Source: Streptomyces sp. NBC_00663 (lineage in GTDB: Bacteria > Actinomycetota > Actinomycetes > Streptomycetales > Streptomycetaceae). Taken from it: 64,000 nucleotides of DNA. Where the stretch lies: the NCBI RefSeq assembly GCF_036226885.1, contig NZ_CP109027.1:5704001-5768000 (forward strand). The letters run 5' to 3'. Position numbers and translations under genes: made by a program. Shown piece by piece: positions 52,234 to 61,204 of this stretch (the stretch's first letter is position 1; each line of letters begins with the position of its first letter). The notes beneath the pieces are model-generated. The model saw nothing but the letters and a program-made list of their open reading frames with translations, was not told the DNA's origin and made no database searches.

Positions 52234-52373
52234 GGGGGGCACCTCCGCTGGGACCGGACCTGAGGGCCTTACATGGGATCTTCAGCACCGTAGGCCGATA
52301 CGATCTGCGGCCCGGGACGCCGCCCCGACCGGGGCGCACCGGTGTCCCCCGTTCGCGGTAACGTGAGCCCCCT

Positions 52374-53402
52374 ATGAACGCCAAGCCCGACGTGCGGCTC
52401 CCCGCCGTTTCTGTGATCATGCCCGTCCTCGACGAGGAGCGGCATCTGCGCGGAGCCGTCCAAGCGATCCTCGCGCAGGAGTACGCCGGCGAGATGGAGG
52501 TCGTGATCGCCCTCGGTCCTTCCAAGGACCGCACGGACGAGATCGCCGCCGAGCTCGTGCGCGAGGACCCCCGAGTCCACACCGTCCCGAACCCGACGGG
52601 CCGCACGCCCGCCGCCCTGAACGCCGCGATCAAGGCCTCCCGCCATCCGATCGTCGTCCGCGTCGACGGCCACGGCATCCTCTCGCCGAACTACATCGCG
52701 ACCGCCGTACGGCTCCTGGAGGAGACCGGCGCGCAGAACGTCGGCGGCATCATGCACGCCGAGGGCGAGAACGCCTGGGAGGACGCGGTCGCCGCCGCGA
52801 TGACCTCCAAGATCGGCGTCGGCAACGCGGCCTTCCACACGGGAGGGCAGGCCGGCCCCGCCGAGACCGTGTACCTCGGCGTCTTCCGGCGTGCGGCGCT
52901 GGAGCAACAGGGCGGCTACAACGAGGAGTTCATCCGCGCCCAGGACTGGGAGCTGAACTTCCGCATCCGCGAGGCCGGCGGCCTGATCTGGTTCTCGCCG
53001 GAGCTGCGGGTGTCGTACCGCCCGCGCCCCTCGGTGAAGGCGCTGGCCAAGCAGTACAAGGATTACGGCCGCTGGCGGCACGTCGTCGCCCGCTACCACT
53101 CCGGCTCCATCAACCTGCGCTACCTGGCCCCGCCGGTCGCGGTGTGCGCGATCGCGGCCGGCCTCGTGGTGGGCGCGGCCCTGACCCCGCTCGGCTTCGT
53201 CATCCCGGGCGGCTACCTCGCGGCGATCGCCCTCGGCTCGCTCCCGGCGGGCAGGGGCCTGTCCCTGAAGGCACGCCTCCAGATCCCGGTCGCCCTCGCC
53301 ACCATGCACATGTCGTGGGGGTACGGCTTCCTGACCAGCCCGAGGTCACTGGCGCGGAAGGTCATCGCGTCGCGGCGCCCCGCGGTACTCAGTTCGCACT
53401 GA
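52374..53402 (+). CDS. Family 2 glycosyltransferase with C-terminal membrane segments
   Basis: 342 aa. GT-A domain begins Val-Ser-Val-Ile-Met-Pro-Val-Leu-Asp-Glu-Glu; Arg-Val-Asp-Gly-His stands for the DxD metal site; Ala-Gln-Asp-Trp-Glu-Leu-Asn is the acceptor-base motif. Two hydrophobic segments follow after about residue 250. It resembles enzymes such as ExoA that extend lipid-linked polysaccharides. Set among LCP genes it probably builds a polymer that they attach to the wall (inference). The start has no clear ribosome binding site; TAACGT lies 10 bases upstream, so it may be leaderless. Confidence 0.88.
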   Translation: MNAKPDVRLPAVSVIMPVLDEERHLRGAVQAILAQEYAGEMEVVIALGPSKDRTDEIAAELVREDPRVHTVPNPTGRTPAALNAAIKASRHPIVVRVDGHGILSPNYIATAVRLLEETGAQNVGGIMHAEGENAWEDAVAAAMTSKIGVGNAAFHTGGQAGPAETVYLGVFRRAALEQQGGYNEEFIRAQDWELNFRIREAGGLIWFSPELRVSYRPRPSVKALAKQYKDYGRWRHVVARYHSGSINLRYLAPPVAVCAIAAGLVVGAALTPLGFVIPGGYLAAIALGSLPAGRGLSLKARLQIPVALATMHMSWGYGFLTSPRSLARKVIASRRPAVLSSH

Positions 53403-53429
53403 GCACCGCGGGCCCCGGCCCGTCCCGGA

Positions 53430-54983
53430 CTACCAGGTGTAGTCCGGGTTGACGTGCATGCACTTCGTGGTGTCGGCGCCGTTGATCGCGTCCGCGGTGG
53501 ACGGCGTCTTGTCCGACTCCTTCGGCGCCTCGTACGCCGTACCGGACCGCCAGTCCGCGCCCACGACGAGGGTCACCCCGGAGACGTCCGTGGACTTCTT
53601 CACCGAACTCGACGGCACCCCGAGGACCTTGGCCACCCGCAGGGCGTCGCCCTTGAGGTCGAGGCTCGGGTAGCGGATCAGGGTCTTCTCCGCGGCTGTC
53701 GCCGTCGTCCGGTCCGCCGCGGCCTTGGTGAAGCCCTTGCCGATGAGGAGCTCGGCCACGGTGCTCGCCCGGCCGGTGACGGGGGCGAGGGTGTCGGTGC
53801 GGGTGCCGTTCTCGACGGTGATGCCGATCTTGTCGTCCGCGGCGGCCTCGTCGGAGGTCGTCGTCTCCGTGGTGGCCTTCTTCTTGTCCTTGCCGTCGAG
53901 GGCGATGTCCTCGCGCACGAGCCGGAACAGCGTGTCCGCGTCCTCGGTGGGCTCCACACGCGCGCCGACGTACCGGTTCGGCATGGTCGTCATCGTGATG
54001 CGCTTGGTGGGGACCTTCTTCAGCTCGCCCGCGAGGTCGTAGAGCTTCTTGACGGTGTCCAGGCCGTCGTCGACGGTGAGCGCCTTGGTGGCCGCCTCGG
54101 CGAGGTTCCGCAGCTTGCCGGGGTTGCTGAGGCTCGCGTTCTTGCGGAGCTGGCGGACCATCGAGTTCATGTACATGTGCTGGGCGCGGGCCCGGGCGAG
54201 GTCGCTGCCGTCCTCGAAGCCGTAGCGGGTGCGCAGCCACTGAAGGGCCTGCTTGCCCTTGATGGACGTCGTGCCCTCCTCCAGCTTCAGGCCGGAGCCG
54301 TGGCCGGTGGAGGTGTGGGAGTAGATGTTGGCGTCCACACAGACCGGGACGCCGCCGATGGCGTCCGCCATCGACACGACACCCGAGAAGTCGATCATCA
54401 TGAAGTGGTCGATGTGGATGTCGGTCAGCTTCTCCCAGGTCGCCACCGTGCAGCCGGGGCCGCCGCGGCCGAGGGACTGGTTCGTCATCGTGCGGGTGGT
54501 GGTCGCCCGGTACACCGTGCCGTCGTCGGGGTCGGTGCACTTGGGTATCTGCAACAGGGTGTCGCGCGGCATGCTCACCACCGACATGTTGCTGCGGTCC
54601 GCCGAGACATGGACCAGCATCTGCACGTCCGCGAGGGGGGTGCCGTTGAAGGTGTCCTTGGCCCCGCCGAGCTTCTGGTTCTCCGCGCTGTCCCGGGCGT
54701 CCGAGCCGATCAGCAGGATGTTCAGCGGCTTCTGCCCGGCCGCGTTCGCCTCGGTCTCGGCGGCCCGGTCCTTCTCGTCGCCGATGTTGAGGGCGTCGTT
54801 CTTGATGTTGCTGTTGAGATGCTGGTAGTAGAGGTAACCGGCACCCGCGGTGCCGGTTATCACCACCGCCAGCACGATCGCCGACCAGCGCAGAACACGC
54901 CGTCCGCGCTTGCCGTCGCCCTTCTTGCGCCGCCCTCTGCCGTGACCGGCGGGCGGCGCCGATGCCTGCGGTGTGAGGGACAT
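53430..54983 (-). CDS. LCP family protein with LytR_C domain (tandem copy A)
   Basis: 517 aa. Lys/Arg-rich tail (1-35), membrane helix with Gly-Tyr-Leu-Tyr-Tyr-Gln-His-Leu just outside, LCP domain (Leu-Leu-Ile-Gly-Ser-Asp-Ala-Arg; Ser-Met-Pro-Arg-Asp-Thr), and LytR_C from about 385 (Ile-Thr-Val-Glu-Asn-Gly-Thr). It ends in Thr-Lys-Cys-Met-His-Val-Asn-Pro-Asp-Tyr-Thr-Trp. It is a close paralogue of the next gene, sharing this odd Cys...Trp C-terminus. ATG 54983 has GAGGA 5 bases upstream; the open frame to 55355 runs through non-conserved sequence. Confidence 0.92.
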   Translation of the reverse strand: MSLTPQASAPPAGHGRGRRKKGDGKRGRRVLRWSAIVLAVVITGTAGAGYLYYQHLNSNIKNDALNIGDEKDRAAETEANAAGQKPLNILLIGSDARDSAENQKLGGAKDTFNGTPLADVQMLVHVSADRSNMSVVSMPRDTLLQIPKCTDPDDGTVYRATTTRTMTNQSLGRGGPGCTVATWEKLTDIHIDHFMMIDFSGVVSMADAIGGVPVCVDANIYSHTSTGHGSGLKLEEGTTSIKGKQALQWLRTRYGFEDGSDLARARAQHMYMNSMVRQLRKNASLSNPGKLRNLAEAATKALTVDDGLDTVKKLYDLAGELKKVPTKRITMTTMPNRYVGARVEPTEDADTLFRLVREDIALDGKDKKKATTETTTSDEAAADDKIGITVENGTRTDTLAPVTGRASTVAELLIGKGFTKAAADRTTATAAEKTLIRYPSLDLKGDALRVAKVLGVPSSSVKKSTDVSGVTLVVGADWRSGTAYEAPKESDKTPSTADAINGADTTKCMHVNPDYTW

Positions 54984-55230
54984 CGTGTCCTCGACCGCGG
55001 GCACCTCTTTGCGCACACTCTGCGCCAACTCCCCTGCCCTCCCCACCCTGCGCCAGAAAGCGGACCCTGTACCGGCCCGCCGAGCCTCCCCTTGCCCGAC
55101 GGGCGGCTGGTCGACTGTGCGCCCGGTCCGCCTGGTCGGAAGCGTACGCGAGCGCGGCTCATCATTCTTCAGCCACTTAGGAGTTTGCTGTGGGGGCAGG
55201 GGTTTCCCTCGGTCGCCCCACAGCGATCCC

Positions 55231-56829
55231 CTACCACTGATACGTCTCGTACACGTCCATGCACTTGCTGTCGTCGGCCGCGTTGAGTTCGTCGGAGCCG
55301 TCCGGTACGTCCCCGGCCTTCGGGTCCGACTTCTTCGGGTACGTCGTGCCCTCACGCCAGTCGGCGCCGACGACGAGCGTGATCCCCGAGACGTCCGTCG
55401 ACTTCTTCACCGAACTCAGCGGAATCCCCAGGGACTTGGCGATCCGCTGGGCGTCGCCCTCCAGGTCGGCGCTCGGGTAGCGCACGACGGTCGCCTCCTC
55501 GGCGAGCCCCGCCGTGGCGTCCGCGGTGGCCTGGGCGAAGCCCTTGCCCTGGAGGACGTCGGTGACGTCGCGGGCCCGCCCGTTGGCCGGGCCGAGGGTC
55601 GAGGACGCGGTGGCGTTCTGTACGGCGACCGTGATCTGGTCGTCGGCGGCGGCCGGGTCGTCGGAGACCTTCTCCTTCGTCTTCTTCTTCGACGCCGAGC
55701 CCTTGTCGTCGAAGGGGACGTCGTCGCGGAGCATCTGCCACATCTTCGCGGCGCCGGAGGCCTGCGGGACCAGATGGTCCTTGTCCTCGGAGTCCTGGAT
55801 GTTCGGCATGGTCGTCATGGTGATCCGGTCCGTCGGCACCGACTTGAGCTGCTTGGACAGGTCGTACAGCTTCTTCGGGGTGCCGATCTCCTCGGAGACC
55901 GTCAGGGACTTCGTGGCCGCCTCGGCCAGGTCCATCAGACGCCCGCTGTCGGTGAAGACGTTCTGCTTCTTCAGCGTGCGGATCATCGAGTTCAGGTACA
56001 TGTGCTGGGCCCGCGCCCGCATCTGGTCGCTGCCCCAGGCGTGCCGGGTGCGCAGCCACTGAAGCGCCTGCTTGCCCTTGACGTCGTGCGGGCCCTTGGT
56101 GAGCTTGAGGCCGGAGCCGCCCTTCTGCATCGCCGTCGAGCGGTCCCACACGTTCTGGTTCACACAGACCTCGACGCCGCCGATGGCGTCCGCCATGCTC
56201 ACCACGCCCGCGAAGTCGATCGTCATCCAGTGGTCGATGTAGACCCCGGTGAGGTTCTGCCAGGTGTCGAGCGTGCACCCCGCCCCGCCGCGGGCCAGCG
56301 TCGTGTTGATGATGTCGTTGGTCGCCGGGTACACATGGCCCGTCTTCGGGTCCGTGCACTTGGGTATGTCGACGCGGGTGTCGCGCGGGATGCTCACCAC
56401 GGCCGCGCTCTTGCGGTCCGCGGACAGATGGATCAGCATCTGCACGTCCGCCAGCGGCGGATTGCCCCGGTTGTCCTTGCTGCCGCCGAGTTTCACGTTC
56501 TCATCCGAGTTCCGGCTGTCGGAGCCGATCAGCAGGATGTTCAGCGGCGTCTGTCCGGCGGCGTTCGGCTTCGTCTTCTCCGCGTTGGAGCCGCCGGTGC
56601 TGCGCTTGCCCTTGTCGATATTGCCGCTCAGATGCTGGTAGTACAGATAACCGGCGCCGGCCGTGCCAAGTATCAGCACCGACAGCGTCGCCGCCGACCA
56701 CCGCAGCACGCGATGCTTACGGCGCGGTCGCGCCCGGCGTCTGCCGTGTCTGGCACCCCCGTTGCCCTCGGCCGCCCCTTCCGCGACCTCCGGCTGCTGC
56801 TCTTCCTCCCGGACACTGCTGTGGCTCAT
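55231..56829 (-). CDS. LCP family protein with LytR_C domain (tandem copy B)
   Basis: 532 aa. Same layout as copy A: Arg-rich tail, helix followed by Gly-Tyr-Leu-Tyr-Tyr-Gln-His-Leu, LCP domain (Leu-Leu-Ile-Gly-Ser-Asp-Ser-Arg; Ser-Ile-Pro-Arg-Asp-Thr; Leu-Arg-Thr-Arg-His), LytR_C (Val-Ala-Val-Gln-Asn-Ala-Thr) and a C-terminal Ser-Lys-Cys-Met-Asp-Val-Tyr-Glu-Thr-Tyr-Gln-Trp. A segment beginning Lys-Lys-Ser-Thr-Asp-Val-Ser-Gly is nearly identical to copy A. ATG 56829 is used, with GGAGG 8 bases upstream. The gap 54984-55230 shows no gene. Confidence 0.92.
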   Translation of the reverse strand: MSHSSVREEEQQPEVAEGAAEGNGGARHGRRRARPRRKHRVLRWSAATLSVLILGTAGAGYLYYQHLSGNIDKGKRSTGGSNAEKTKPNAAGQTPLNILLIGSDSRNSDENVKLGGSKDNRGNPPLADVQMLIHLSADRKSAAVVSIPRDTRVDIPKCTDPKTGHVYPATNDIINTTLARGGAGCTLDTWQNLTGVYIDHWMTIDFAGVVSMADAIGGVEVCVNQNVWDRSTAMQKGGSGLKLTKGPHDVKGKQALQWLRTRHAWGSDQMRARAQHMYLNSMIRTLKKQNVFTDSGRLMDLAEAATKSLTVSEEIGTPKKLYDLSKQLKSVPTDRITMTTMPNIQDSEDKDHLVPQASGAAKMWQMLRDDVPFDDKGSASKKKTKEKVSDDPAAADDQITVAVQNATASSTLGPANGRARDVTDVLQGKGFAQATADATAGLAEEATVVRYPSADLEGDAQRIAKSLGIPLSSVKKSTDVSGITLVVGADWREGTTYPKKSDPKAGDVPDGSDELNAADDSKCMDVYETYQW

Positions 56830-56863
56830 CTCCCCGTCCTCCCCACCCTCACCACACACCCCA

Positions 56864-56903
56864 CAGGCCTGTCGTACGCCCTGTTAGACGTACGACAGGC
56901 CTG
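56864..56903 (-). terminator. Terminator between two LCP genes
   Basis: Perfect 15-bp stem (56864-56878 with 56889-56903) and 10-base loop, 67 bases after the stop of the gene at 56971. It implies that the LCP gene downstream has its own promoter between here and 56830 or within the loop region. Confidence 0.85.
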
Positions 56904-56970
56904 TCAGGTCACACACTTCACACAGTTCGGCGAGCTCCGTCGCCCGCGTCCCCGCCCCCGCGGGCGCTGC

Positions 56971-58854
56971 TCAGCTGGCGCACTTCACCTCGTTCGCCGT
57001 GGTCTTGTCCACGTTCGCCGGCGCCGCCGAGGTGGCGTTCATCTTCACCCCGGCCCCCTTGAAGTCCTCGCCCAGCGTCAGTGTCATCGTCGGCAGACCC
57101 TGGGAGTTGGTGACGCTCTTGCCCGGCTTCATCATCGAGCCGGACAGGCCCATGATCGCGGCGAGCCTGCGGGCCTGGTCGGCCTGGTCCGGGGCGTACT
57201 CCAGCGTCGTCTTCGCCTGGGACGCGTCGGCGTTGCCCGCGTTCTCGGACTTGGTCACCCCCGCCTCGGTCTGGAGGTAGGTGAGTTCCTCCTGGGCGCT
57301 GCCGGCCGCGGCACCGCCGTTGAGGATCCGCACCCGCACCTCGGAGGCGTCCGACTTGCTGCCCTTCAGCCGGGCGGCGACAGCGGCCTTCTCCTTCTTC
57401 TTCTTGGCCTTGACCTCGGTGAAGGAGGTGTCGCTCTTGATCGTGTTGAAGACCTGCGAGGCGTTCGGCTCCAGGGGCACGACGGTCGCCTTGACCACCT
57501 CGGCCGGGTTGTCCTTGACCGGGACCGTGGTGAAGGTGATGTTCTTCATCGGCACCTTCTTCAGCTCCAGGGCCACGTCCTTGAGCGTGCTGGCCTTGCC
57601 GATACCGGTGTCGACGGTGAGCGCCTTGGTGGCGGCGTTGGCCAGCTTGATCAGCTTGGTGGGGCTGGTGAGGGTGTCGCCCGAGGTCATCTTGCGCATC
57701 AGCGAACTCATGAACTGCTGCTGGACCTTGATGCGGTCCAGGTCGCCCTGGTTGCCGAAGCTGTGCCGGGTGCGGACGAAGGCGAGAGCGGTCTCGCCCT
57801 CGATCGTGTGCTTGCCCGCCGACAGCTTCAGATGCGAGTCGGGGTCGTCCACGTCCTTGGCGAGACAGACGTCCACGCCGCCCACCGCGCTCGTCAGCGT
57901 CTTCACCGCGTTGAAGTCCGCCATCGCGAAGTGGTTCACGTCGATGCCGGTGAGCTCCTCGACCGTCTTCATGGTGCAGCCGGGGTTACGGCCGTCCTGG
58001 CCGAGGCTGGTGTTGAAGCGGACGTTCTGGGTGCCGGGGATGATGTCCCCCTCCTTCGGCCCGTCACAATCCGGCACGTCGACGATCAGGTCCCGAGGGA
58101 TGCTCATCGCGGTCGCGTTCGTCCGGTCCTTGGAGACGTGCAGCAGGATGTTGGTGTCGGCGTGCCCGACGCTGCCCTTGTCGCCGTAGCCCTCGTTGCC
58201 CGATCCGGTCCGCTTGTCGGTGCCGATGATCAGGATGTTGAAGGCCTCGTCCTTGCTGAAGCCGTCGTCGGCCACATTGCCGACGTCCTCGGTGGTGACG
58301 TTGCCTTCGAGGTGCTTCAGATACAGATAGGCGGCACCGGCCGTGCCGACCAGCACGAACGCCATCACACCGCCGGTCCACAGCAGTATTTTCTTGCCGC
58401 GCGCCTTCTTCTTGACCGGCCGCCGGTTGCGGCGCCCGGGCGGCGGCTCCTCGGGCGCACCGCGCCGCCGACGCGGCGGCGGTACGTCACGGCCGGGGGC
58501 GTCGGCGGGCGACGTCCGTCCGGGCGCGGCCGTTCTGCCGCGCGGCGCCCCGGAAGGGCCCGCCGGGCGGGAGGTCGTTCTGCTGCGTGGCCCCGGGACC
58601 GCTGATTGCGGTGCGGAAGGAGTCAGTCGCAGTTCGTATTCGCCAGTGTTCGGATTGAGCACCCACTGGTCTGCGGGGTCGATGTCGTCCGCCCGCCCAC
58701 GGCCTTGCGCGTCCACGGTTGTCTGAATCCTCCGTCGGGGCCACGCGGCGCCTTCCCCCTCAAAGGCGCTCGGGTCTCGGTCTCTCAGTGCACGACCCCA
58801 GGAAGACCTATCGGCCTGCTGCACCGGATCGCTCACACTATCCGGCCAGTTCAT
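56971..58854 (-). CDS. LCP family protein with long cytoplasmic tail and LytR_C-like domain
   Basis: 627 aa, the longest LCP here. Residues 1-150 are cytoplasmic, first acidic, then Pro/Arg-rich with Gly-Arg-Arg-Asn-Arg-Arg. Membrane helix at about 157-175. LCP domain with Ile-Leu-Ile-Ile-Gly-Thr-Asp-Lys-Arg, Ala-Asp-Thr-Asn-Ile-Leu-Leu-His and Ser-Ile-Pro-Arg-Asp-Leu; LytR_C-like end with Val-Arg-Ile-Leu-Asn-Gly-Gly. ATG 58854 has little ribosome-binding signal; TTG 58860 is in frame. Confidence 0.9.
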   Translation of the reverse strand: MNWPDSVSDPVQQADRSSWGRALRDRDPSAFEGEGAAWPRRRIQTTVDAQGRGRADDIDPADQWVLNPNTGEYELRLTPSAPQSAVPGPRSRTTSRPAGPSGAPRGRTAAPGRTSPADAPGRDVPPPRRRRGAPEEPPPGRRNRRPVKKKARGKKILLWTGGVMAFVLVGTAGAAYLYLKHLEGNVTTEDVGNVADDGFSKDEAFNILIIGTDKRTGSGNEGYGDKGSVGHADTNILLHVSKDRTNATAMSIPRDLIVDVPDCDGPKEGDIIPGTQNVRFNTSLGQDGRNPGCTMKTVEELTGIDVNHFAMADFNAVKTLTSAVGGVDVCLAKDVDDPDSHLKLSAGKHTIEGETALAFVRTRHSFGNQGDLDRIKVQQQFMSSLMRKMTSGDTLTSPTKLIKLANAATKALTVDTGIGKASTLKDVALELKKVPMKNITFTTVPVKDNPAEVVKATVVPLEPNASQVFNTIKSDTSFTEVKAKKKKEKAAVAARLKGSKSDASEVRVRILNGGAAAGSAQEELTYLQTEAGVTKSENAGNADASQAKTTLEYAPDQADQARRLAAIMGLSGSMMKPGKSVTNSQGLPTMTLTLGEDFKGAGVKMNATSAAPANVDKTTANEVKCAS

Positions 58855-58946
58855 CGGCAAGCGACGACGGTGACAAATTCCACGTCCCTACAACTGGGCA
58901 ATCCACCCATTTCCTTGAACAGATGTGCGTCGCCTTGGTAATCGCT

Positions 58947-60131
58947 TTACTTACAGGTGTCCTCGGCGGCCGTGTTTCCGCGAAACGTGGGCGCGGGCGA
59001 AACAGTCGCGGTGGGTCGGTCGGGGGTTGTGGAATCCCGCGGAACTTCCTTGGCGACCGCCACCGGCGCGTCCGTGCGCAGCCGGGCGAACAGCTGCTCC
59101 GCCTCGTCTTCCACGAGCTGGTCGCGGTTGGCGTCGTAGGCGTACGACTCCCTTGGCACGGTCAGGAATTGCACACGTTCGGTGGGGATGTCGCGCAGTC
59201 CGCGCACGAGTTCGTACAAACCACGCAAGCTCGCTAGATCCGGGTCGGTCGTGAGCGACGAGGTGGCCGCGTCCAGCACCGGATAGAGCCGCACCGGATT
59301 CAGCAGGACGTCATTGCTCTGCACCTTGTTGACGAGGGCCCCGAGGAACCGTTGCTGCCGGTCCATCCGGTCGGTGTCGCTGCCGTTGCCGAGCGACTTG
59401 CGGGCGCGGACGTAGCCGAGGGCCTGCTCCCCGTCGAGCGTCACCTTGCCCGCCGGGAGCTTCAGCTTGGCGGCTTTGTCGCTGATGGGCTTCGTCAGAC
59501 AGATCTCCACGCCGTCCACCGCGTCGACCATGTCCTTGAAGCCATGGAAGTCGACGACGACGTGATGGTCGATCCGGATGCCGGTCAGCTTCTCCACGGT
59601 CCGGATCGTGCAGGCCGACCCGCCCTTCTGGAAGGCGTAGTTGAACATCGCGAACATCGGCTCGGTCCGGCTGCCGTCCGCCTGCCGGCAGGCCGGTACG
59701 TCCACCATCAGGTCGCGGGGGAGGGAGACGGCCGTCGCGCTGCGCCGTCCCGCGGAGAGGTGCAGCAGGATCGTCGTGTCCGACCGCTCGGTCCCCGAGT
59801 CCCGCCCGTAGCGCGCGTTCCCGTCCCCGGAGCGCGAGTCCGAGCCGATCAGCAGGATGTTCTGCGCGTCCTTGACGAGCGCGGTGGGCCGGTCCTTCTC
59901 GTACCGGGCGAGTTCCGCGGCGGCGGCGTTGTCGGCCGTGATGTTCCCGTCGAGCTTCGCGTACAGCGCCCACCCGGTTCCCACGGCCGCCACGACGACG
60001 ACGGCCACCCCGACCGCCGTGCCGCGCAGCCAACGGCGCCGACGCCGACGTATCAGCCCACTCCCGGTGGCGGACGCCCCCGCTCCCGGACCGAGGGTGC
60101 CTTTGGGGGGCGTACCTGCGGTGTCGGTCAC
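58947..60131 (-). CDS. LCP family protein without LytR_C domain
   Basis: 394 aa from GTG 60131 (398 from GTG 60143, which directly abuts the GAGGGG site and is less likely). Short basic tail with Arg-Arg-Arg-Arg-Arg-Arg, membrane helix (about 36-56), then the LCP domain: Leu-Leu-Ile-Gly-Ser-Asp-Ser-Arg, Ser-Asp-Thr-Thr-Ile-Leu-Leu-His, Ser-Leu-Pro-Arg-Asp-Leu and Tyr-Val-Arg-Ala-Arg-Lys. Cys pairs near Pro-Ala-Cys-Arg and Ala-Cys-Thr may form a disulfide. It ends in a Pro/Thr-rich stretch. Confidence 0.9.
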   Translation of the reverse strand: MTDTAGTPPKGTLGPGAGASATGSGLIRRRRRRWLRGTAVGVAVVVVAAVGTGWALYAKLDGNITADNAAAAELARYEKDRPTALVKDAQNILLIGSDSRSGDGNARYGRDSGTERSDTTILLHLSAGRRSATAVSLPRDLMVDVPACRQADGSRTEPMFAMFNYAFQKGGSACTIRTVEKLTGIRIDHHVVVDFHGFKDMVDAVDGVEICLTKPISDKAAKLKLPAGKVTLDGEQALGYVRARKSLGNGSDTDRMDRQQRFLGALVNKVQSNDVLLNPVRLYPVLDAATSSLTTDPDLASLRGLYELVRGLRDIPTERVQFLTVPRESYAYDANRDQLVEDEAEQLFARLRTDAPVAVAKEVPRDSTTPDRPTATVSPAPTFRGNTAAEDTCK

Positions 60132-60276
60132 GGCTGGATCCACCCCTCATGGCGTACGAGCGTGCGGTAGGGCTGCTCTTACGACCATGGCGTGGATGGG
60201 AGGACGGGGGCGGATGGTGTTGGGCCGGATGGGGGAGTGAGGGTGCTTCTCAGCGGGCGGTACGGATGACGTCCGT

Positions 60277-60323
60277 AGGGGCGCGGGGAACTGCGCGAGC
60301 AACCACAGCGGACCCGCACCCGC
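60277..60323. repeat. Dispersed Streptomyces intergenic repeat (AGGGGCGCGGGGAACTGCGC type)
   Basis: The stretch begins AGGGGCGCGGGGAACTGCGC and continues to GGACCCGCACCCG. From memory, near-identical copies occur many times in Streptomyces intergenic regions. It is preceded by a TACGGA/TCCGTA hairpin (60261-60277). Function unknown. The rest of 60144-60332 shows no gene. Confidence 0.65.
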
Positions 60324-60332
60324 GAAACGACG

Positions 60333-61088
60333 TCAGCGCGCGGTAACAGTCACCCGCTCACTCTCAACCCTCTTGGCCAGCCCTTCCTCCCCCAACCGCT
60401 CCAGATTCCGGCACAACACCACGGACCCCCCCGTGGCCAGCGGCGAGTACAACCCCGCGCACAGCCCCTCCCATGTGTCGTACGGCAACCCCGACAGCAA
60501 CCGGGCCCCCGGCCCCGTCATCCCCAGCCCGGAGGCCTCCGCGGAAGCCCGCTCCACCACCTCCGCCCCGCTGAACTCCCGCCCGGCCACCACGAGCGCC
60601 GGCTCATCGGGGTCGACCGGCGCGAACGGGGCGAACCGGTCGCCCTGCCCCGGCACCTCGACCGCGTAGTCGGCGAAGCCGTCCGGGGTCTGCGGGAAGC
60701 GTCCGCCGAGCGGGCGCAGGGCGAGCGCGATCCGGGAGCCGGAGCAGGCGCGGGCCGCGTCCAGCGTGTCCGGGCCGCTCACCACGAGGTCGGCCGCCTT
60801 GGGGTCCCCGGCGACATCGGCGACCACACCCACCGACGAGCACGCCAGCAGCCACACCGCCGTCTGCCAGTGCGCGGGCAGCAGCAGCGCGACCCGGTCA
60901 CCGGGCTCCGCGGAGAGCTCGCCCTGGAGCAGGTTGGCGGTCTTGGCCACCCAATTGGCGAAGGTGGCGACGGACAGTTCGACGCGTTCGCCCGTGGCGT
61001 CGTCGTAGAAGGTCACCAGGGGGCGTCCGGCGTCCGCGGCGAGCGCGGAACGCAGCAGGTCGGCAGGGGTGCGATCGGTGGCGTTCAC
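60333..61088 (-). CDS. TIGR03089 family protein (truncated acyl-CoA synthetase-like)
   Basis: 251 aa. It resembles only the N-terminal part of AMP-binding enzymes (Ala-Asn-Trp-Val-Ala-Lys-Thr-Ala-Asn-Leu-Leu; Gly-Asp-Arg-Val-Ala-Leu-Leu-Leu-Pro-Ala-His-Trp). It lacks the P-loop Ser/Thr-Gly-Thr-Thr-Gly-x-Pro-Lys and the C-terminal catalytic Lys domain. The same short form is a defined actinobacterial family, so this is not a local truncation. It probably binds a ligand rather than adenylating. GTG 61088 is the likely start, without a good ribosome binding site. Confidence 0.8.
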   Translation of the reverse strand: MNATDRTPADLLRSALAADAGRPLVTFYDDATGERVELSVATFANWVAKTANLLQGELSAEPGDRVALLLPAHWQTAVWLLACSSVGVVADVAGDPKAADLVVSGPDTLDAARACSGSRIALALRPLGGRFPQTPDGFADYAVEVPGQGDRFAPFAPVDPDEPALVVAGREFSGAEVVERASAEASGLGMTGPGARLLSGLPYDTWEGLCAGLYSPLATGGSVVLCRNLERLGEEGLAKRVESERVTVTAR

Positions 61089-61204
61089 CCGGGCAAGCGT
61101 ACGCGGGCGCACGGCGGGGCGACGAGGGACCGGCCCGCTGCCGGCTCACCGGTTCGGGGGAACGGGAGCCGACGATCCGTCAGTTCCCGGATGGACAGAT
61201 ATGT

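Noticed and set aside
54973..58605. 1210-codon open frame on the plus strand
   Set aside because: It lies exactly antisense to LCP genes with full family motifs. High-GC DNA leaves long opposite-strand frames open, and its translation is Arg/Gly/Val/Leu-rich with no domain.
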